A stretch of 64,000 bases of DNA, taken from positions 62,001 through 126,000 of the forward strand of contig NZ_AP025483.1 of assembly GCF_024347455.1 (NCBI RefSeq), read 5' to 3'. Shown here in pieces: positions 44,631 to 53,244 of the stretch. The position numbers and the translations under genes were made by a program. Position 1 is the stretch's first letter. Every line of letters starts with the position of its first letter. The DNA is from Vibrio echinoideorum. Its GTDB lineage: Bacteria > Pseudomonadota > Gammaproteobacteria > Enterobacterales > Vibrionaceae. The notes beneath the pieces were generated by a model. That model was not told the DNA's origin and did not search any database. It saw only the letters and a list, made by a program, of their open reading frames with translations.

Positions 44631-45611
44631 TTAGGCAAAGAACTGATTGATGGCATCCAGTGTTTGGTTACGGTATTTATCTTGTTCAAACAACACTTCA
44701 TGCCTAGAATCTTCAATGACCTTAAACTGGCAGTCTGAGTTGGTTTTCTTTAGCTTATTGATGAATTTCACTTGAGCATCGTTACTCACAATCTTCTCTT
44801 CCCCAGCTTGAATCAATAGCAGAGGGATTTTGATTTGACGAGTTTGTTGTATCGCTTGCTTCGATGCCATTAACCCTTGCCAAACCCAGCGAGTACTTGG
44901 CCCCCCAACCTGCAAAGAGGGGGATCCGTCATACAAGCAACGGAACCACTGGTAACGAACCTTACTGTGGCTGAGTAAGTTGTTCTCAAAAGGCTTTGAA
45001 TAATAAGCTTGTTGGCCCGGAGCGTAAGTTGGTTTGGCGTAAACAGCCGTTAACACTTGTCCGACGATCATCGCAATAGGTTTAAAATACCACTCGGTAT
45101 TGATACCAAACATTGGTGCGCATAGGGTGACCTTGTCAAACGGGTGATCTGGATGAATTTGCAAGTAGCGTGTGGCGATGGTGCTGCCCATTGAGTGTGC
45201 GAGCAGGTATCGATTGGAGTATCGGCTTAGGTCAAAACTGGCAATGATGTCAGACATATCTGATGCGTAATCATTAAACTCGTGAATGTGACCAATGTCA
45301 GAGTCTGTTACCATACGTTCAGACTGGCCTTGACCTTGGTGGTCAAATGAATAAACGTCATAGCCTTGCTGATAGAAATCATAAAAGAGTTCTTGGTATT
45401 TTAAGCAACACTCAATGCGGCCATTTGAAATGACAATGGCTTTGGTGTGCATCGGTGAGGTTAGGCTACACCAGTACAGCTTCTTTTTACCAGATGTTGT
45501 TAGATACCCATCTTTTCGTTGTTGCCAAAGGGTGGGGATCGGGTGTTTAATCGCTTGCTCGAATTGAGGTTCTTGCGTGTAAGAAAACGGGGCGTCGCTG
45601 TGGTTTTCCAT
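44631..45611 (-). CDS. pldB: alpha/beta hydrolase, lysophospholipase L2 PldB
   Basis: A 326-residue hydrolase of the monoacylglycerol-lipase-like group. The nucleophile elbow is AHSMGST (GxSxG-like, HSMGS). SFDHQGQGQSER and the oxyanion-side segment IVISNGRIECCLKYQELFYDFYQQGYDVYS precede it, and the catalytic His is in DSRHEVLFE. There is no signal peptide, so it is likely cytoplasmic or peripheral. It is divergent from rhtB and next to yigL, as in E. coli rhtB-pldB-yigL. Confidence 0.9.
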   Translation of the reverse strand: MENHSDAPFSYTQEPQFEQAIKHPIPTLWQQRKDGYLTTSGKKKLYWCSLTSPMHTKAIVISNGRIECCLKYQELFYDFYQQGYDVYSFDHQGQGQSERMVTDSDIGHIHEFNDYASDMSDIIASFDLSRYSNRYLLAHSMGSTIATRYLQIHPDHPFDKVTLCAPMFGINTEWYFKPIAMIVGQVLTAVYAKPTYAPGQQAYYSKPFENNLLSHSKVRYQWFRCLYDGSPSLQVGGPSTRWVWQGLMASKQAIQQTRQIKIPLLLIQAGEEKIVSNDAQVKFINKLKKTNSDCQFKVIEDSRHEVLFEQDKYRNQTLDAINQFFA

Positions 45612-45692
45612 GGGAAATTACCTGAACTGATGCATGTGAGAGCTTTATTGCTACTAATGTTGTTAGATTAAAGAACTAGTAAGGAAATGCAA

Positions 45693-46310
45693 ATGGATAC
45701 TCATGTTTGGCTTGCTTATGTCGTTACTGCGATATTGTTCAGTTTGGCTCCTGGCTCAGGTACCGTTAACTCAATCAGCAATGGGTTAAGTTATGGCACC
45801 AAGAAATCACTCGCGTCGATCGCAGGCCTACAACTAGGTTTGGCTTTTCACATTATGCTGGTGGGCGCAGGTATCGGTGCATTAGTGGCTAAATCTGCAT
45901 TGGCGTTTACCATTATTAAATGGGTTGGTGTGGTTTACCTTGTTTGGCTTGGTATTCAAAAATGGCGTGATAAATCTAGTTTGGTGGCTTCGGAAGAGAG
46001 CTCGACGTTATCGAGTGGTAAGTTGCTTAGAAATGCCGTGCTTATTAATCTAACTAACCCGAAATCTATCGTGTTTTTGGTGGCTCTGTTTCCTCAATTT
46101 ATTGACCCGACACAACCTCAAGCACCACAACTGCTAGTGCTAGGTGTGACAACGGTATTCATTGATAGCGTTGTTATGTTGGGTTACACCTCATTAGCTT
46201 CACAAATGGGACGTTTTATTCGCTCTGATCGCATAATGGGTAAGATAAATAAAATATTTGGTGGTATGTTCATGGGCTGCGGGGCTTTACTGGCTGCCGC
46301 CAAAGCTTAA
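45693..46310 (+). CDS. rhtB: LysE/RhtB family amino-acid exporter
   Basis: A 205-residue membrane exporter with about six hydrophobic segments. Family signatures are the start DTHVWLAYVVTAILFSLAPGSGTVNSISNGLSYG, then YLVWLGIQKWRD and LINLTNPKSIVFLVALFPQF. E. coli RhtB exports homoserine and homoserine lactone. ATG 45693 is favoured over 45687 because AAGGA then lies 7 nt away, and the length matches. It is divergent from pldB by 81 bp. Specificity is inferred from synteny. Confidence 0.9.
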   Translation: MDTHVWLAYVVTAILFSLAPGSGTVNSISNGLSYGTKKSLASIAGLQLGLAFHIMLVGAGIGALVAKSALAFTIIKWVGVVYLVWLGIQKWRDKSSLVASEESSTLSSGKLLRNAVLINLTNPKSIVFLVALFPQFIDPTQPQAPQLLVLGVTTVFIDSVVMLGYTSLASQMGRFIRSDRIMGKINKIFGGMFMGCGALLAAAKA

Positions 46311-46355
46311 TAAAAGCAATAGAGTTATAGTTAAACCAATTAGAGTTATCAATAA

Positions 46356-47576
46356 ATGACCGCTACGTACGTTGCTCGACAACCGATCTTAAATCGTAAC
46401 AAAAACACGCTCGGTTATGAGTTGTTGTTTCGCGACGGAGAAAGGAATGCCTACCCAGCGCATATTGAGTCAAATAGAGCAACGTATCGCCTTATTGTTG
46501 AAAACTTCTTGTCGGTAGGCCTTAACCCTTCGATCCCATCTTCGCGCTGCTTTATCAACTTTCCATACCAAAGCCTGATTCGTCGACTTCCTTTAAGTTT
46601 GCCGAAAGACAAGGTGGTGGTAGAGATCCTAGAAACCTGTAAACCAACCGATGAGTTATTAGAAGCAGTCAAAGAGCTCTACCAAGCTGGTTATATGATC
46701 GCCCTAGACGATTTTACTTCGATGCAAGAATGGGAACGTTTCCTAAAATACACGCACATTGTTAAGCTCGATATTATGCAAATGGGTTTGGATGAGGCGT
46801 GTGATTTGGTAAAAGCTCACCAAGGTAAGAAGTTTAGTTTTCTTGCTGAGCGGGTCGAAACCGAGCAAGAGTTCAAGCAAGCTAAAGAAGCGGGTTTTAA
46901 GTTCTTTCAAGGGTATTTCTTTAGTAAGCCCGAAGTCATCAAGACTAAGTACATTAGCCCAGAGCAAGTGATTGCCATGGAGTTATTTCAAGAGGTGTGT
47001 AAGCCGGACGTCGACTTCCAACGTGTCGAAAGCATTGTCGCAAAAGATGTTGCTTTGTCCTATAAGCTACTGCGCTTTGTGAACACCATGTCACCTCGTC
47101 TTGAAGTCACCATTTCTTCATTCCGTCAGGCCTTGGTTTATCTGGGCCAAGAGAAGCTGAAAATGTTTGTCTCGTTGGCGGTGGCGTCTTATGTCTCTGA
47201 CAAGAAGCCAAAAGAGCTGTACGGCTTGTCTTTACAGCGCGCTCAATTTTGTCAGCGCATGTCTCGTTATCAGGCATTTGAAGGGCACACTGAGCAGGCC
47301 TTTATGATTGGTTTGTTCTCGTTGCTTGATGCACTGCTCGATTTGTCGTTAGAGAACTTAGTCGAGCAGCTGCCTTTGTGTAAAAGCATCAAGGTTGCTT
47401 TACTGCGCAGAGAAGGGCCATATGGCATATTATTGGCTCTTGAAGAGAGCTTTGAACATGCTGATTGGCAACAGATTGATGAGCATTGCGCTGAACTTGG
47501 ACTGAACGTGGAACAAGTTAAAACGGAGCTCATTGAAGCTAGACGCTGGAGCCATACCGTCACCAATCAGCTTTGA
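46356..47576 (+). CDS. EAL and HDOD domain protein
   Basis: A 406-residue protein: an EAL domain (~1-200) followed by a HDOD domain (~200-390), the YuxH type. EAL residues present are YELLFR (E22), FINF, VEILE, IALDDF, VKLD, AERVE, and FFQGYFFSKP, so c-di-GMP hydrolysis is possible. The HDOD part (SIVAKDVALSYKLLRFVNTMSP, SSFRQALVYLGQEKLKMFVSLA) keeps the family look but no HD metal site. Vibrio cholerae CdgJ has the same layout and affects motility; orthology is not shown. It lies 45 bp after rhtB and is followed by a terminator. Confidence 0.88.
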   Translation: MTATYVARQPILNRNKNTLGYELLFRDGERNAYPAHIESNRATYRLIVENFLSVGLNPSIPSSRCFINFPYQSLIRRLPLSLPKDKVVVEILETCKPTDELLEAVKELYQAGYMIALDDFTSMQEWERFLKYTHIVKLDIMQMGLDEACDLVKAHQGKKFSFLAERVETEQEFKQAKEAGFKFFQGYFFSKPEVIKTKYISPEQVIAMELFQEVCKPDVDFQRVESIVAKDVALSYKLLRFVNTMSPRLEVTISSFRQALVYLGQEKLKMFVSLAVASYVSDKKPKELYGLSLQRAQFCQRMSRYQAFEGHTEQAFMIGLFSLLDALLDLSLENLVEQLPLCKSIKVALLRREGPYGILLALEESFEHADWQQIDEHCAELGLNVEQVKTELIEARRWSHTVTNQL

Positions 47577-47607
47577 TTTATCTTAGTTAAACTTTTATGA
47601 CAATTGA

Positions 47608-47637
47608 AACGCACGCCTTGACGTGCGTTTTTTTATA
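47608..47637 (+). terminator. terminator after the EAL-HDOD gene
   Basis: AAACGCACG pairs with CGTGCGTTT around CCTTGA, with T-run. Confidence 0.8.
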
Positions 47638-47643
47638 ACTAAG

Positions 47644-47663
47644 ATATATGCACATCCATATAT
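47644..47663. promoter_or_regulatory. probable ArsR operator
   Basis: ATATATG-N6-CATATAT is a perfect inverted repeat 12 bp before arsR. ArsR-family repressors bind such AT-rich palindromes over their own promoters, and arsenite releases them. The site is placed right for autorepression of the whole cluster. Confidence 0.5.
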
Positions 47664-47675
47664 GAGTATGTAGTT

Positions 47676-48017
47676 ATGCTTCCTCACCAATTTTTTAAAT
47701 TACTGTCTGATGAAACACGAGTGCGTTGCTTAATGCTGATTGTGCGCAATGAATGCCTTTCTGTTGGTGAGTTGACTCAAGCATTACAAGAAAGTCAGCC
47801 AAAGATTTCCCGTCACCTAGCGCAGTTGCGCTCAAATGGTATTTTGACGGATGTTCGCCAAGGGCAGTGGGTGTTTTATCGTCTGTCACAAGATTTACCC
47901 GGTTGGATGCTCAAGTTAATTGATGACCTTATCGCATCGAGCTGTTTGAAAACGGAATACCAGCAAGATATTGAGCGTTTAGAAGCAATAACTTCACGCC
48001 CTCAATGTTGCGTTTAA
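47676..48017 (+). CDS. arsR: ArsR family metalloregulator
   Basis: A 113-residue winged-helix repressor of the ArsR/SmtB family. The helix-turn-helix is SVGELTQALQESQPKISRHLAQLRSNGILTDVRQGQWVFYRLS. The position of the E. coli ELCVC arsenite site reads NECLSVGEL here, with one Cys only; a second Cys source could be the C-terminal PQCC and C90. The arsenite-sensing mode thus differs from E. coli ArsR. It is the first gene of the arsenate cluster; GAPDH starts 41 bp downstream. Confidence 0.85.
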   Translation: MLPHQFFKLLSDETRVRCLMLIVRNECLSVGELTQALQESQPKISRHLAQLRSNGILTDVRQGQWVFYRLSQDLPGWMLKLIDDLIASSCLKTEYQQDIERLEAITSRPQCCV

Positions 48018-48058
48018 TTGAATATTTTTAGATTCACCACTGACTGAGAGAACACACA

Positions 48059-49060
48059 ATGACAGTTAAAGTAGGTATTAATGGTTTTGGTCGTATCGGC
48101 CGTCTAGCACTTCGTGCAGCATTCGATTGGGCTGAGCTAGAGTTTGTTCAGATTAACGATGTTGCTGGCGATACAGCGACACTGGCTCACTTGCTTGAGT
48201 TCGATTCTGTTCAAGGTCGCTGGAATCACGCTGTGAATGTAGAAGGTGATGAGATGATCGTCAACGGACAGCGTATCAAGACGACTCAAGAACGCGATAT
48301 TGATGCTGTTGATTGGTCTGGTTGTGATGTTGTTCTTGAAGCGACCGGTGTTCACCGTAAAACCTCTTTCCTTAATAAATACCTAGAGCAAGGCGTGAAG
48401 CGTGTTGTGGTATCGGCTCCAGTGAAAGAAGACGGTGTCGCCAACATCGTAGTTGGTGTGAATGACGCTATCTTCGATCCCGCGGTACATAAGATTGTGA
48501 CTGCGGCATCTTGTACTACTAACTGTCTTGCGCCTGTTGTGAAGGTGATTAACGAGAAGTTAGGCATCGAGAACGCAGCCTTTACCACTATTCACGATCT
48601 AACCAATACACAAACTATATTAGATGCGCCGCACAAAGATCTACGTCGTGCTCGTGCATGTGGTATGAGTCTTATCCCGACAACGACAGGCAGCGCTAAA
48701 GCGATTGTTGAGATCTTCCCAGAGCTTGAAAACCGCATCAACGGCCACGCGGTTCGTGTACCACTAGCGAATGCTTCTCTGACAGACATCATCTTTGAAG
48801 TGAAGCAAGACACCACAGCCGAAGAAGTTAACGCGATGCTGAAAGAAGCGTCTGAGAATGAACTTAAAGGCATTCTTGGTTTTGAAGAGCGTCCATTGGT
48901 TTCTATTGATTACAAAGGTGACCAACGCTCAACCATCGTGGATGCACTATCAACCATGTTAGTGGGTAAGCGCATGGTTAAGATTTACGCTTGGTACGAC
49001 AACGAGATGGGCTACGCAACACGTACTGCTGAGCTAGTTCGTACTGTTGGTCTTGCATAA
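48059..49060 (+). CDS. ArsJ-associated glyceraldehyde-3-phosphate dehydrogenase
   Basis: A 333-residue GAPDH: NAD-binding [17 protein letters not shown] at the N-terminus, catalytic Cys about residue 152 in [10 protein letters not shown], and [14 protein letters not shown] at the end. Context points to the arsenic-dedicated form. With arsenate instead of phosphate it makes 1-arseno-3-phosphoglycerate, which ArsJ exports (established for ArsJ-GAPDH pairs). It sits between arsR and a phosphatase gene. The hairpins at 49101-49146 follow it. Confidence 0.92.
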   Translation: MTVKVGINGFGRIGRLALRAAFDWAELEFVQINDVAGDTATLAHLLEFDSVQGRWNHAVNVEGDEMIVNGQRIKTTQERDIDAVDWSGCDVVLEATGVHRKTSFLNKYLEQGVKRVVVSAPVKEDGVANIVVGVNDAIFDPAVHKIVTAASCTTNCLAPVVKVINEKLGIENAAFTTIHDLTNTQTILDAPHKDLRRARACGMSLIPTTTGSAKAIVEIFPELENRINGHAVRVPLANASLTDIIFEVKQDTTAEEVNAMLKEASENELKGILGFEERPLVSIDYKGDQRSTIVDALSTMLVGKRMVKIYAWYDNEMGYATRTAELVRTVGLA

Positions 49061-49100
49061 TACTCTTCATATTTGAAGCTGCAGCGTTGTTAACTGCGTA

Positions 49101-49146
49101 AGTTCACCCTAATCACATGGAGCCCCTATGCTCATAGGGCTGAACT
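49101..49146 (+). other. nested hairpin in the ars cluster
   Basis: Outer arms AGTTCA and TGAACT, and inner arms AGCCCCTATG (49121-49130, one bulged C) and CATAGGGCT (49133-49141), could fold a stem-loop 86 nt before the phosphatase ATG. There is no T-run immediately after; a processing or attenuation role is possible. Confidence 0.45.
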
Positions 49147-49231
49147 TCATTCCTTTTTAGGGAAAAGGTTGCCTAGCTGCAACTCCAATTATTTTGAGTA
49201 TTGGTTCTATAAGAATTTAAGAGAATACACA

Positions 49232-49723
49232 ATGACACATCCAACATGGCAACTAGATTTAGAAACTGGTGCATTAGTACTTACTCCGTGCCCAGGCACC
49301 AAAGATGCTGACTTAGGTGCATCTCTAGCACAACTTAAAGCGCAAGGTGTAGAAGCGATTGTGACGGCTCTAGACAGTGAAGAACTGGCGAGCAAGAACG
49401 TATCTGAGCTAGGCGAGAAAGCGCAAGCACTAGGCATGCAATGGTTCCAAATCGAGATTGAAGACGACTGTGCCCCGGGTGCTGATTTTGCTGCGAAATG
49501 GCAGGCGGCTAGCCCTGCACTACACCAAGTAGTGGATAACGGCGGCAAGGTTGCGATGCATTGCATGGGCGGTTCTGGGCGTACTGGCTTGCTGGCTGCA
49601 CACCTGCTATTAGAGAAGAGCTGGGAGCTGAGCAAGATTGTTCAAGAAGTACAATCACTTCGCCCGGGCGCATTTACTAAGCCTATTCAGGTTGAATACA
49701 TTAGTGGCGTAGCGAACAGCTAA
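49232..49723 (+). CDS. cysteine-based dual-specificity-type phosphatase in the ars cluster
   Basis: A 163-residue protein of the dual-specificity/CDKN3-like phosphatase group. H110-C111-M-G-G-S-G-R117-T-G gives the HC-x5-R P-loop, and a possible general acid is D78/D79 about 32 residues upstream. The P-loop retains GxGxxG (GSGRTG), the feature of true phosphatases that the yeast-type arsenate reductase Acr2 lacks. It therefore looks like a phosphatase rather than that reductase. The start MTHPTW at 49232 fits the family; an upstream in-frame start would run through the hairpin. It lies between GAPDH and arsJ. Confidence 0.78.
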   Translation: MTHPTWQLDLETGALVLTPCPGTKDADLGASLAQLKAQGVEAIVTALDSEELASKNVSELGEKAQALGMQWFQIEIEDDCAPGADFAAKWQAASPALHQVVDNGGKVAMHCMGGSGRTGLLAAHLLLEKSWELSKIVQEVQSLRPGAFTKPIQVEYISGVANS

Positions 49724-49745
49724 TAAGCCATTGTTGTTATACAAG

Positions 49746-49797
49746 GAGCTTTTGGTATCTGGAGTGTTGAACTTATCATGATCCAAAAGCTCTTTTT
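49746..49797 (+). terminator. terminator or attenuator before arsJ
   Basis: GAGCTTTTGG (49746-49755) pairs with CCAAAAGCTC (49783-49792), then TTTTTG. It would reduce arsJ transcription unless read through. Confidence 0.5.
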
Positions 49798-49821
49798 GTT
49801 TAGATTGCAGAGATAGCTGTT

Positions 49822-51042
49822 ATGTTTTCAAATCTAAGTAAGAGTGTTCGCCAATACATGTTGGTGACATTTAACTACTGGAACTTCACCATTACTGATG
49901 GTGCACTTCGTATGCTGGTGGTCTTGTATTTCTATGACCTTGGCTACAGTTCGTTAGAGATCGCCTCACTGTTCCTTTTCTATGAATTCTTTGGTGTGGT
50001 GACCAACCTAATCGGTGGCTGGTTAGGGGCGCGTCTTGGTCTCAATAAGACCATGAACATCGGATTGGGTATGCAAGTCGTCGCCTTGGGTATGCTCGCC
50101 GTGCCAAGCGCAATGTTGACAATTCCTTGGGTGATGGCCGCTCAGGCGTTGTCTGGTATCGCCAAAGATCTTAATAAGATGAGTGCCAAGAGCTCAATCA
50201 AAACCTTAGTCCCTGATGAACAGCAAGGTGCGCTTTATAAATGGATTGCGATTCTAACCGGCTCTAAGAATGCATTGAAAGGTGCAGGATTTTTTATTGG
50301 TGGTTTGCTGCTTTCGACGATTGGTTTCCAATACGCAGTGCTTGCGATGGCTGCTGTGCTGACATTGGTGTTCATCGGAAGTTTGATGAGCTTGGAAGCG
50401 GACATGGGTAAAGCGAAAACCAAGCCCAAGTTTAAGCAGATTTTCTCTAAATCTGAATCCATCAACATCTTGTCTGCGGCTCGTATGTTCCTATTCGGTG
50501 CCCGTGACGTGTGGTTTGTGATTGCTCTGCCGATCTATCTAGGTAGCGTGTTTGGCTGGGACCACTCATGGGTAGGTGGCTTCTTAGCGGCTTGGACCAT
50601 CGCTTATGGCTTTGTACAGGGCATCGCACCTAAGATTACTGGTAAAGCTCAAGGCAAGGTGCCAGATGGGCATGCGGCGCTATTATGGGCGGGTGCGTTG
50701 GCTATCGTGACTGCCGGTATTGCTTACGCGGTACAGATCGGTTGGCAACCAGAGTTAGTCATCATCGGTGGTTTGATGGTGTTTGGTGCCATCTTCGCGG
50801 TGAATTCATCATTGCACTCATACTTAATTGTGAGTTATGCGAAAGGTGATGGTGTGTCTCTTGATGTCGGTTTCTATTACATGGCGAATGCAATGGGCCG
50901 TTTGATTGGTACAATTCTATCAGGGTTAGTATTTCAAATGGCCGGTTTGTCTGCGTGTTTGTGGGTATCCTTCGCGTTTTTAGCGATAACGACGGTGATC
51001 TCTCTTCGCTTGCCTAAGGTGACACAAGTTTCTTCTGCATAG
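49822..51042 (+). CDS. arsJ: organoarsenical efflux MFS transporter ArsJ
   Basis: A 406-residue major facilitator with about 12 hydrophobic segments (FNYWNFTITDGALRMLVVLYFYDLGYSSLEIASLFLFYEFFGVVTNLIGGWLGARLG-like N-half). The DGALRMLVVLYFY start is typical of ArsJ, which exports 1-arseno-3-phosphoglycerate that hydrolyses outside to arsenate. Paired with the GAPDH in the same cluster, the function is well supported. It follows the phosphatase by 98 bp, with a hairpin in between. Confidence 0.9.
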   Translation: MFSNLSKSVRQYMLVTFNYWNFTITDGALRMLVVLYFYDLGYSSLEIASLFLFYEFFGVVTNLIGGWLGARLGLNKTMNIGLGMQVVALGMLAVPSAMLTIPWVMAAQALSGIAKDLNKMSAKSSIKTLVPDEQQGALYKWIAILTGSKNALKGAGFFIGGLLLSTIGFQYAVLAMAAVLTLVFIGSLMSLEADMGKAKTKPKFKQIFSKSESINILSAARMFLFGARDVWFVIALPIYLGSVFGWDHSWVGGFLAAWTIAYGFVQGIAPKITGKAQGKVPDGHAALLWAGALAIVTAGIAYAVQIGWQPELVIIGGLMVFGAIFAVNSSLHSYLIVSYAKGDGVSLDVGFYYMANAMGRLIGTILSGLVFQMAGLSACLWVSFAFLAITTVISLRLPKVTQVSSA

Positions 51043-51075
51043 GCTAAATTCGCGATAAGCCTCTCCTTTAACAGT

Positions 51076-51110
51076 AAGCTGACTTGGTATTTATTCCGGT
51101 CAGCTTTTTT
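51076..51110 (+). terminator. terminator of the ars cluster
   Basis: AAGCTGAC (51076-51083) pairs with GTCAGCTT (51099-51106), followed by a T-run. Confidence 0.75.
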
Positions 51111-51151
51111 ATTGCTATAGTAGAATGATTGAATATTAATCAGGCGTTTAC

Positions 51152-52165
51152 ATGAAGCAGCGAATTCTCTTTTTTGATTTAGCACGATGTGTCGCGGCCG
51201 TAGCAGTTATCGCGATTCATGTTCTGGCCCCATATCGTAATGAGCTGGGTACCATTCCTTTCGGAGAATGGCTGACGGCTATCACGGTCAATGGCTTTAG
51301 TCGCTGGGCGGTACCCGTGTTTATTTTGATTACTGGCGCATTGATGCTGAGCGATCAACGCCCATTTGATGCCAAGTATTACCTTAAGCGTCGACTGGGT
51401 AAGGTGTTAATACCTTTTATTGTCTGGTCGCTTTTCTACACCTACCTTTCTGGTTGGTCTGTGATGGGCTTTGATGCTGATGTTAGTTGGGATGTGCTGC
51501 TCAATAGCTATCACCACTATACCTATTACCACTTGGGCTTCTTCTATTACTTCATTCCACTCTATTTTGTGATTCCTTTCTTACAGATCATGGTCAGAAA
51601 GTATGGAGATAAAGCGGTCTACGGTTTCACCACGGTGTGGCTATTTACCACCTTGTTGTTCTTACTCAAAATAGATGGGCCATGGAGCCACGAATTGTGG
51701 TTGTACACCGGGTATCTACCTTTAGGGTATCTGTTGTATAAAATCGTTCCACTTAACAAGATGACTGTCGGTGTGAGTGTTTTACTTGGCGGGCTCGCGT
51801 TGCTAACGACTGTTTATATGGTGGTTGATGCGAGTTTGATTGCTGAAGAGTATACGGTCGGGCGTTGGTTATCTTATAAAACGCTGAATACCGTATTGGC
51901 AGCGAGCATGGTGTTCATGGTGTGCCGTTACTATGGTGAAGGTTTGTCTGAGAAAAGTAATCAAGTGGTTGGCTTTATCAGTAAGCACAGTTTAGGTATT
52001 TACCTCCTGCACCCTATCTTCTTGTGGCCAATGAAAGAGTTCGGTTGGTACCAAGGTCATCCTGCTTGGGTTATTCCGTTATGGATCATAATCAGTGGTG
52101 CTGGCGCTTTATGGATGAGTTGGCTGGTCGCTAAGTCAGAGAAAACAAGTTGGTTATTGCCTTAG
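51152..52165 (+). CDS. acyltransferase 3 family membrane protein
   Basis: A 337-residue polytopic inner-membrane protein with about ten hydrophobic segments. FFDLARCVAAVAVIAIHVLA at the N-terminus carries the conserved Arg and His of the acyltransferase 3 family (WecH/OafA relatives), and the later RRLGKVLIPFIVWSLFYTY segment fits. It probably O-acetylates a surface polysaccharide or glycan; the acceptor is unknown. It is monocistronic after the ars terminator and seems unrelated to arsenate resistance. Confidence 0.82.
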   Translation: MKQRILFFDLARCVAAVAVIAIHVLAPYRNELGTIPFGEWLTAITVNGFSRWAVPVFILITGALMLSDQRPFDAKYYLKRRLGKVLIPFIVWSLFYTYLSGWSVMGFDADVSWDVLLNSYHHYTYYHLGFFYYFIPLYFVIPFLQIMVRKYGDKAVYGFTTVWLFTTLLFLLKIDGPWSHELWLYTGYLPLGYLLYKIVPLNKMTVGVSVLLGGLALLTTVYMVVDASLIAEEYTVGRWLSYKTLNTVLAASMVFMVCRYYGEGLSEKSNQVVGFISKHSLGIYLLHPIFLWPMKEFGWYQGHPAWVIPLWIIISGAGALWMSWLVAKSEKTSWLLP

Positions 52166-52238
52166 CGATTAGTGCTAAGGCTATTAGGTACTGACGGTGG
52201 GTACTAGATTATTGGTGTGGAGTTAAGGTGACTGATGA

Positions 52239-52568
52239 TTAGCGCTTCAATGCAAAGTGCAAAAATTTGTCGCCCTGATAGGTTAAGGCTCCTTTGTCTC
52301 CAGGGTTAAGCGCGTGGAAGTAGTGGATACCGACCTGAAATTCTCGTTTCGGACCAACCACACCTCGCTGAACGTAAATCCAGTACTCTTGATCTTCCTG
52401 GCCTGGCTCTGCGTCAGGAAGGTCTATAGATTGTTTATCTAATATTGTAACGTTCACTTTTTTTTCTGGTGCGTTCTCGCCTTGCATATGCTTTCGGTAG
52501 AAACCAAGAAATACCCAAACCGCTAGAGCGACGAGTGCAAATATGGCAAAAAAGAGTGAATTAGGCAT
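52239..52568 (-). CDS. DUF2500 family protein
   Basis: A 109-residue protein with one N-terminal membrane segment (LFFAIFALVALAVWVFLGF, ~4-22) and a small domain with FQVGIHYFHALNPGDKGALTYQGDKFLHF, the DUF2500 signature shared with E. coli YhhM. yhhM, yhhN, DUF1145 and rsmD are neighbours in E. coli and lie near each other here also. Unknown function, cytoplasmic or periplasmic side not resolved. Confidence 0.78.
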   Translation of the reverse strand: MPNSLFFAIFALVALAVWVFLGFYRKHMQGENAPEKKVNVTILDKQSIDLPDAEPGQEDQEYWIYVQRGVVGPKREFQVGIHYFHALNPGDKGALTYQGDKFLHFALKR

Positions 52569-52812
52569 ATAACCTCCATGTAGTCGTGATGGTTATTCTA
52601 GTCTTTCGGGCTATAGGGATATGTGTTTAAAGCCGTTATTCGTGAACTGTTGTAAGGCAAGCTGATTATTTTTCGGCTGATATCACATTTAATGGCTTGT
52701 TTGGGATAAAGCATTGTTATTTATTGTCTCTTTCTAAAGTAAATAGTAGTAGTTTTGTATAAATATAAGGAAATGCTCGACTAGAATTATAGTGTGGAGT
52801 GGGAGGGCCAAG

Positions 52813-53187
52813 ATGACCGATATTGAAAAAGTAGTGACAAGAACTCGCAATATAGAAAAATTATTGAGACTTCAATATCACGCTGAAGGCGAAGGATTGC
52901 ACGAGCTTGTGACAAGCTGTGAAGAAAGGCTACCGCACGATATGGTAATCAAGTTGCGTTATATCGCAACGTGTCGTAACAAAGTAGTGAATGAACATGA
53001 TGCTCAGTTGGAAGATCAGCATCAATTTATCATGATGTGTAACGACTGTGAGAAAGAACTGACGCCACGTAGCGGCCGTTTTATCTGGCGAGTCGCGATC
53101 TTGCTCATGATGGTGATGACTTTGGCTGCAGCTGGCTTCTATTATGCGAATTGGGATGTATTAACACTGCATCTGTTTTCGAAGTGA
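52813..53187 (+). CDS. DUF4145-like protein with C-terminal membrane anchor
   Basis: A 124-residue protein: a helical soluble part with LPHDMVIKLRYIATCRNKVVNEHDAQLED, similar to DUF4145/HEPN-like segments (RNKVVHE), and one C-terminal membrane segment (FIWRVAILLMMVMTLAAAGFYYA, ~92-114). CNDCEKEL adds a Cys pair. The start is ATG 52813 behind GGGAGGG; an upstream GTG lacks this. HEPN-type RN-x-x-x-H residues suggest a nucleic-acid link, but I do not assign an activity. It is monocistronic with its own terminator. Confidence 0.72.
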   Translation: MTDIEKVVTRTRNIEKLLRLQYHAEGEGLHELVTSCEERLPHDMVIKLRYIATCRNKVVNEHDAQLEDQHQFIMMCNDCEKELTPRSGRFIWRVAILLMMVMTLAAAGFYYANWDVLTLHLFSK

Positions 53188-53197
53188 AAAAATTAAA

Positions 53198-53231
53198 CAA
53201 AAAAAGGGACGCTCATGGCGTCCCTTTTTTT
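53198..53231. terminator. bidirectional terminator after the DUF4145-like gene
   Basis: AAAAAAGGGACGC pairs with GCGTCCCTTTTTT around a short loop; flanking A and T runs allow both directions. Confidence 0.85.
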
Positions 53232-53244
53232 ATCTGTAACTTGC

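Noticed and set aside
49207..49635. A 142-codon minus-strand ORF opposite the ars phosphatase
   Set aside because: The plus-strand gene has a complete catalytic motif and good start; the reverse frame has no family features.
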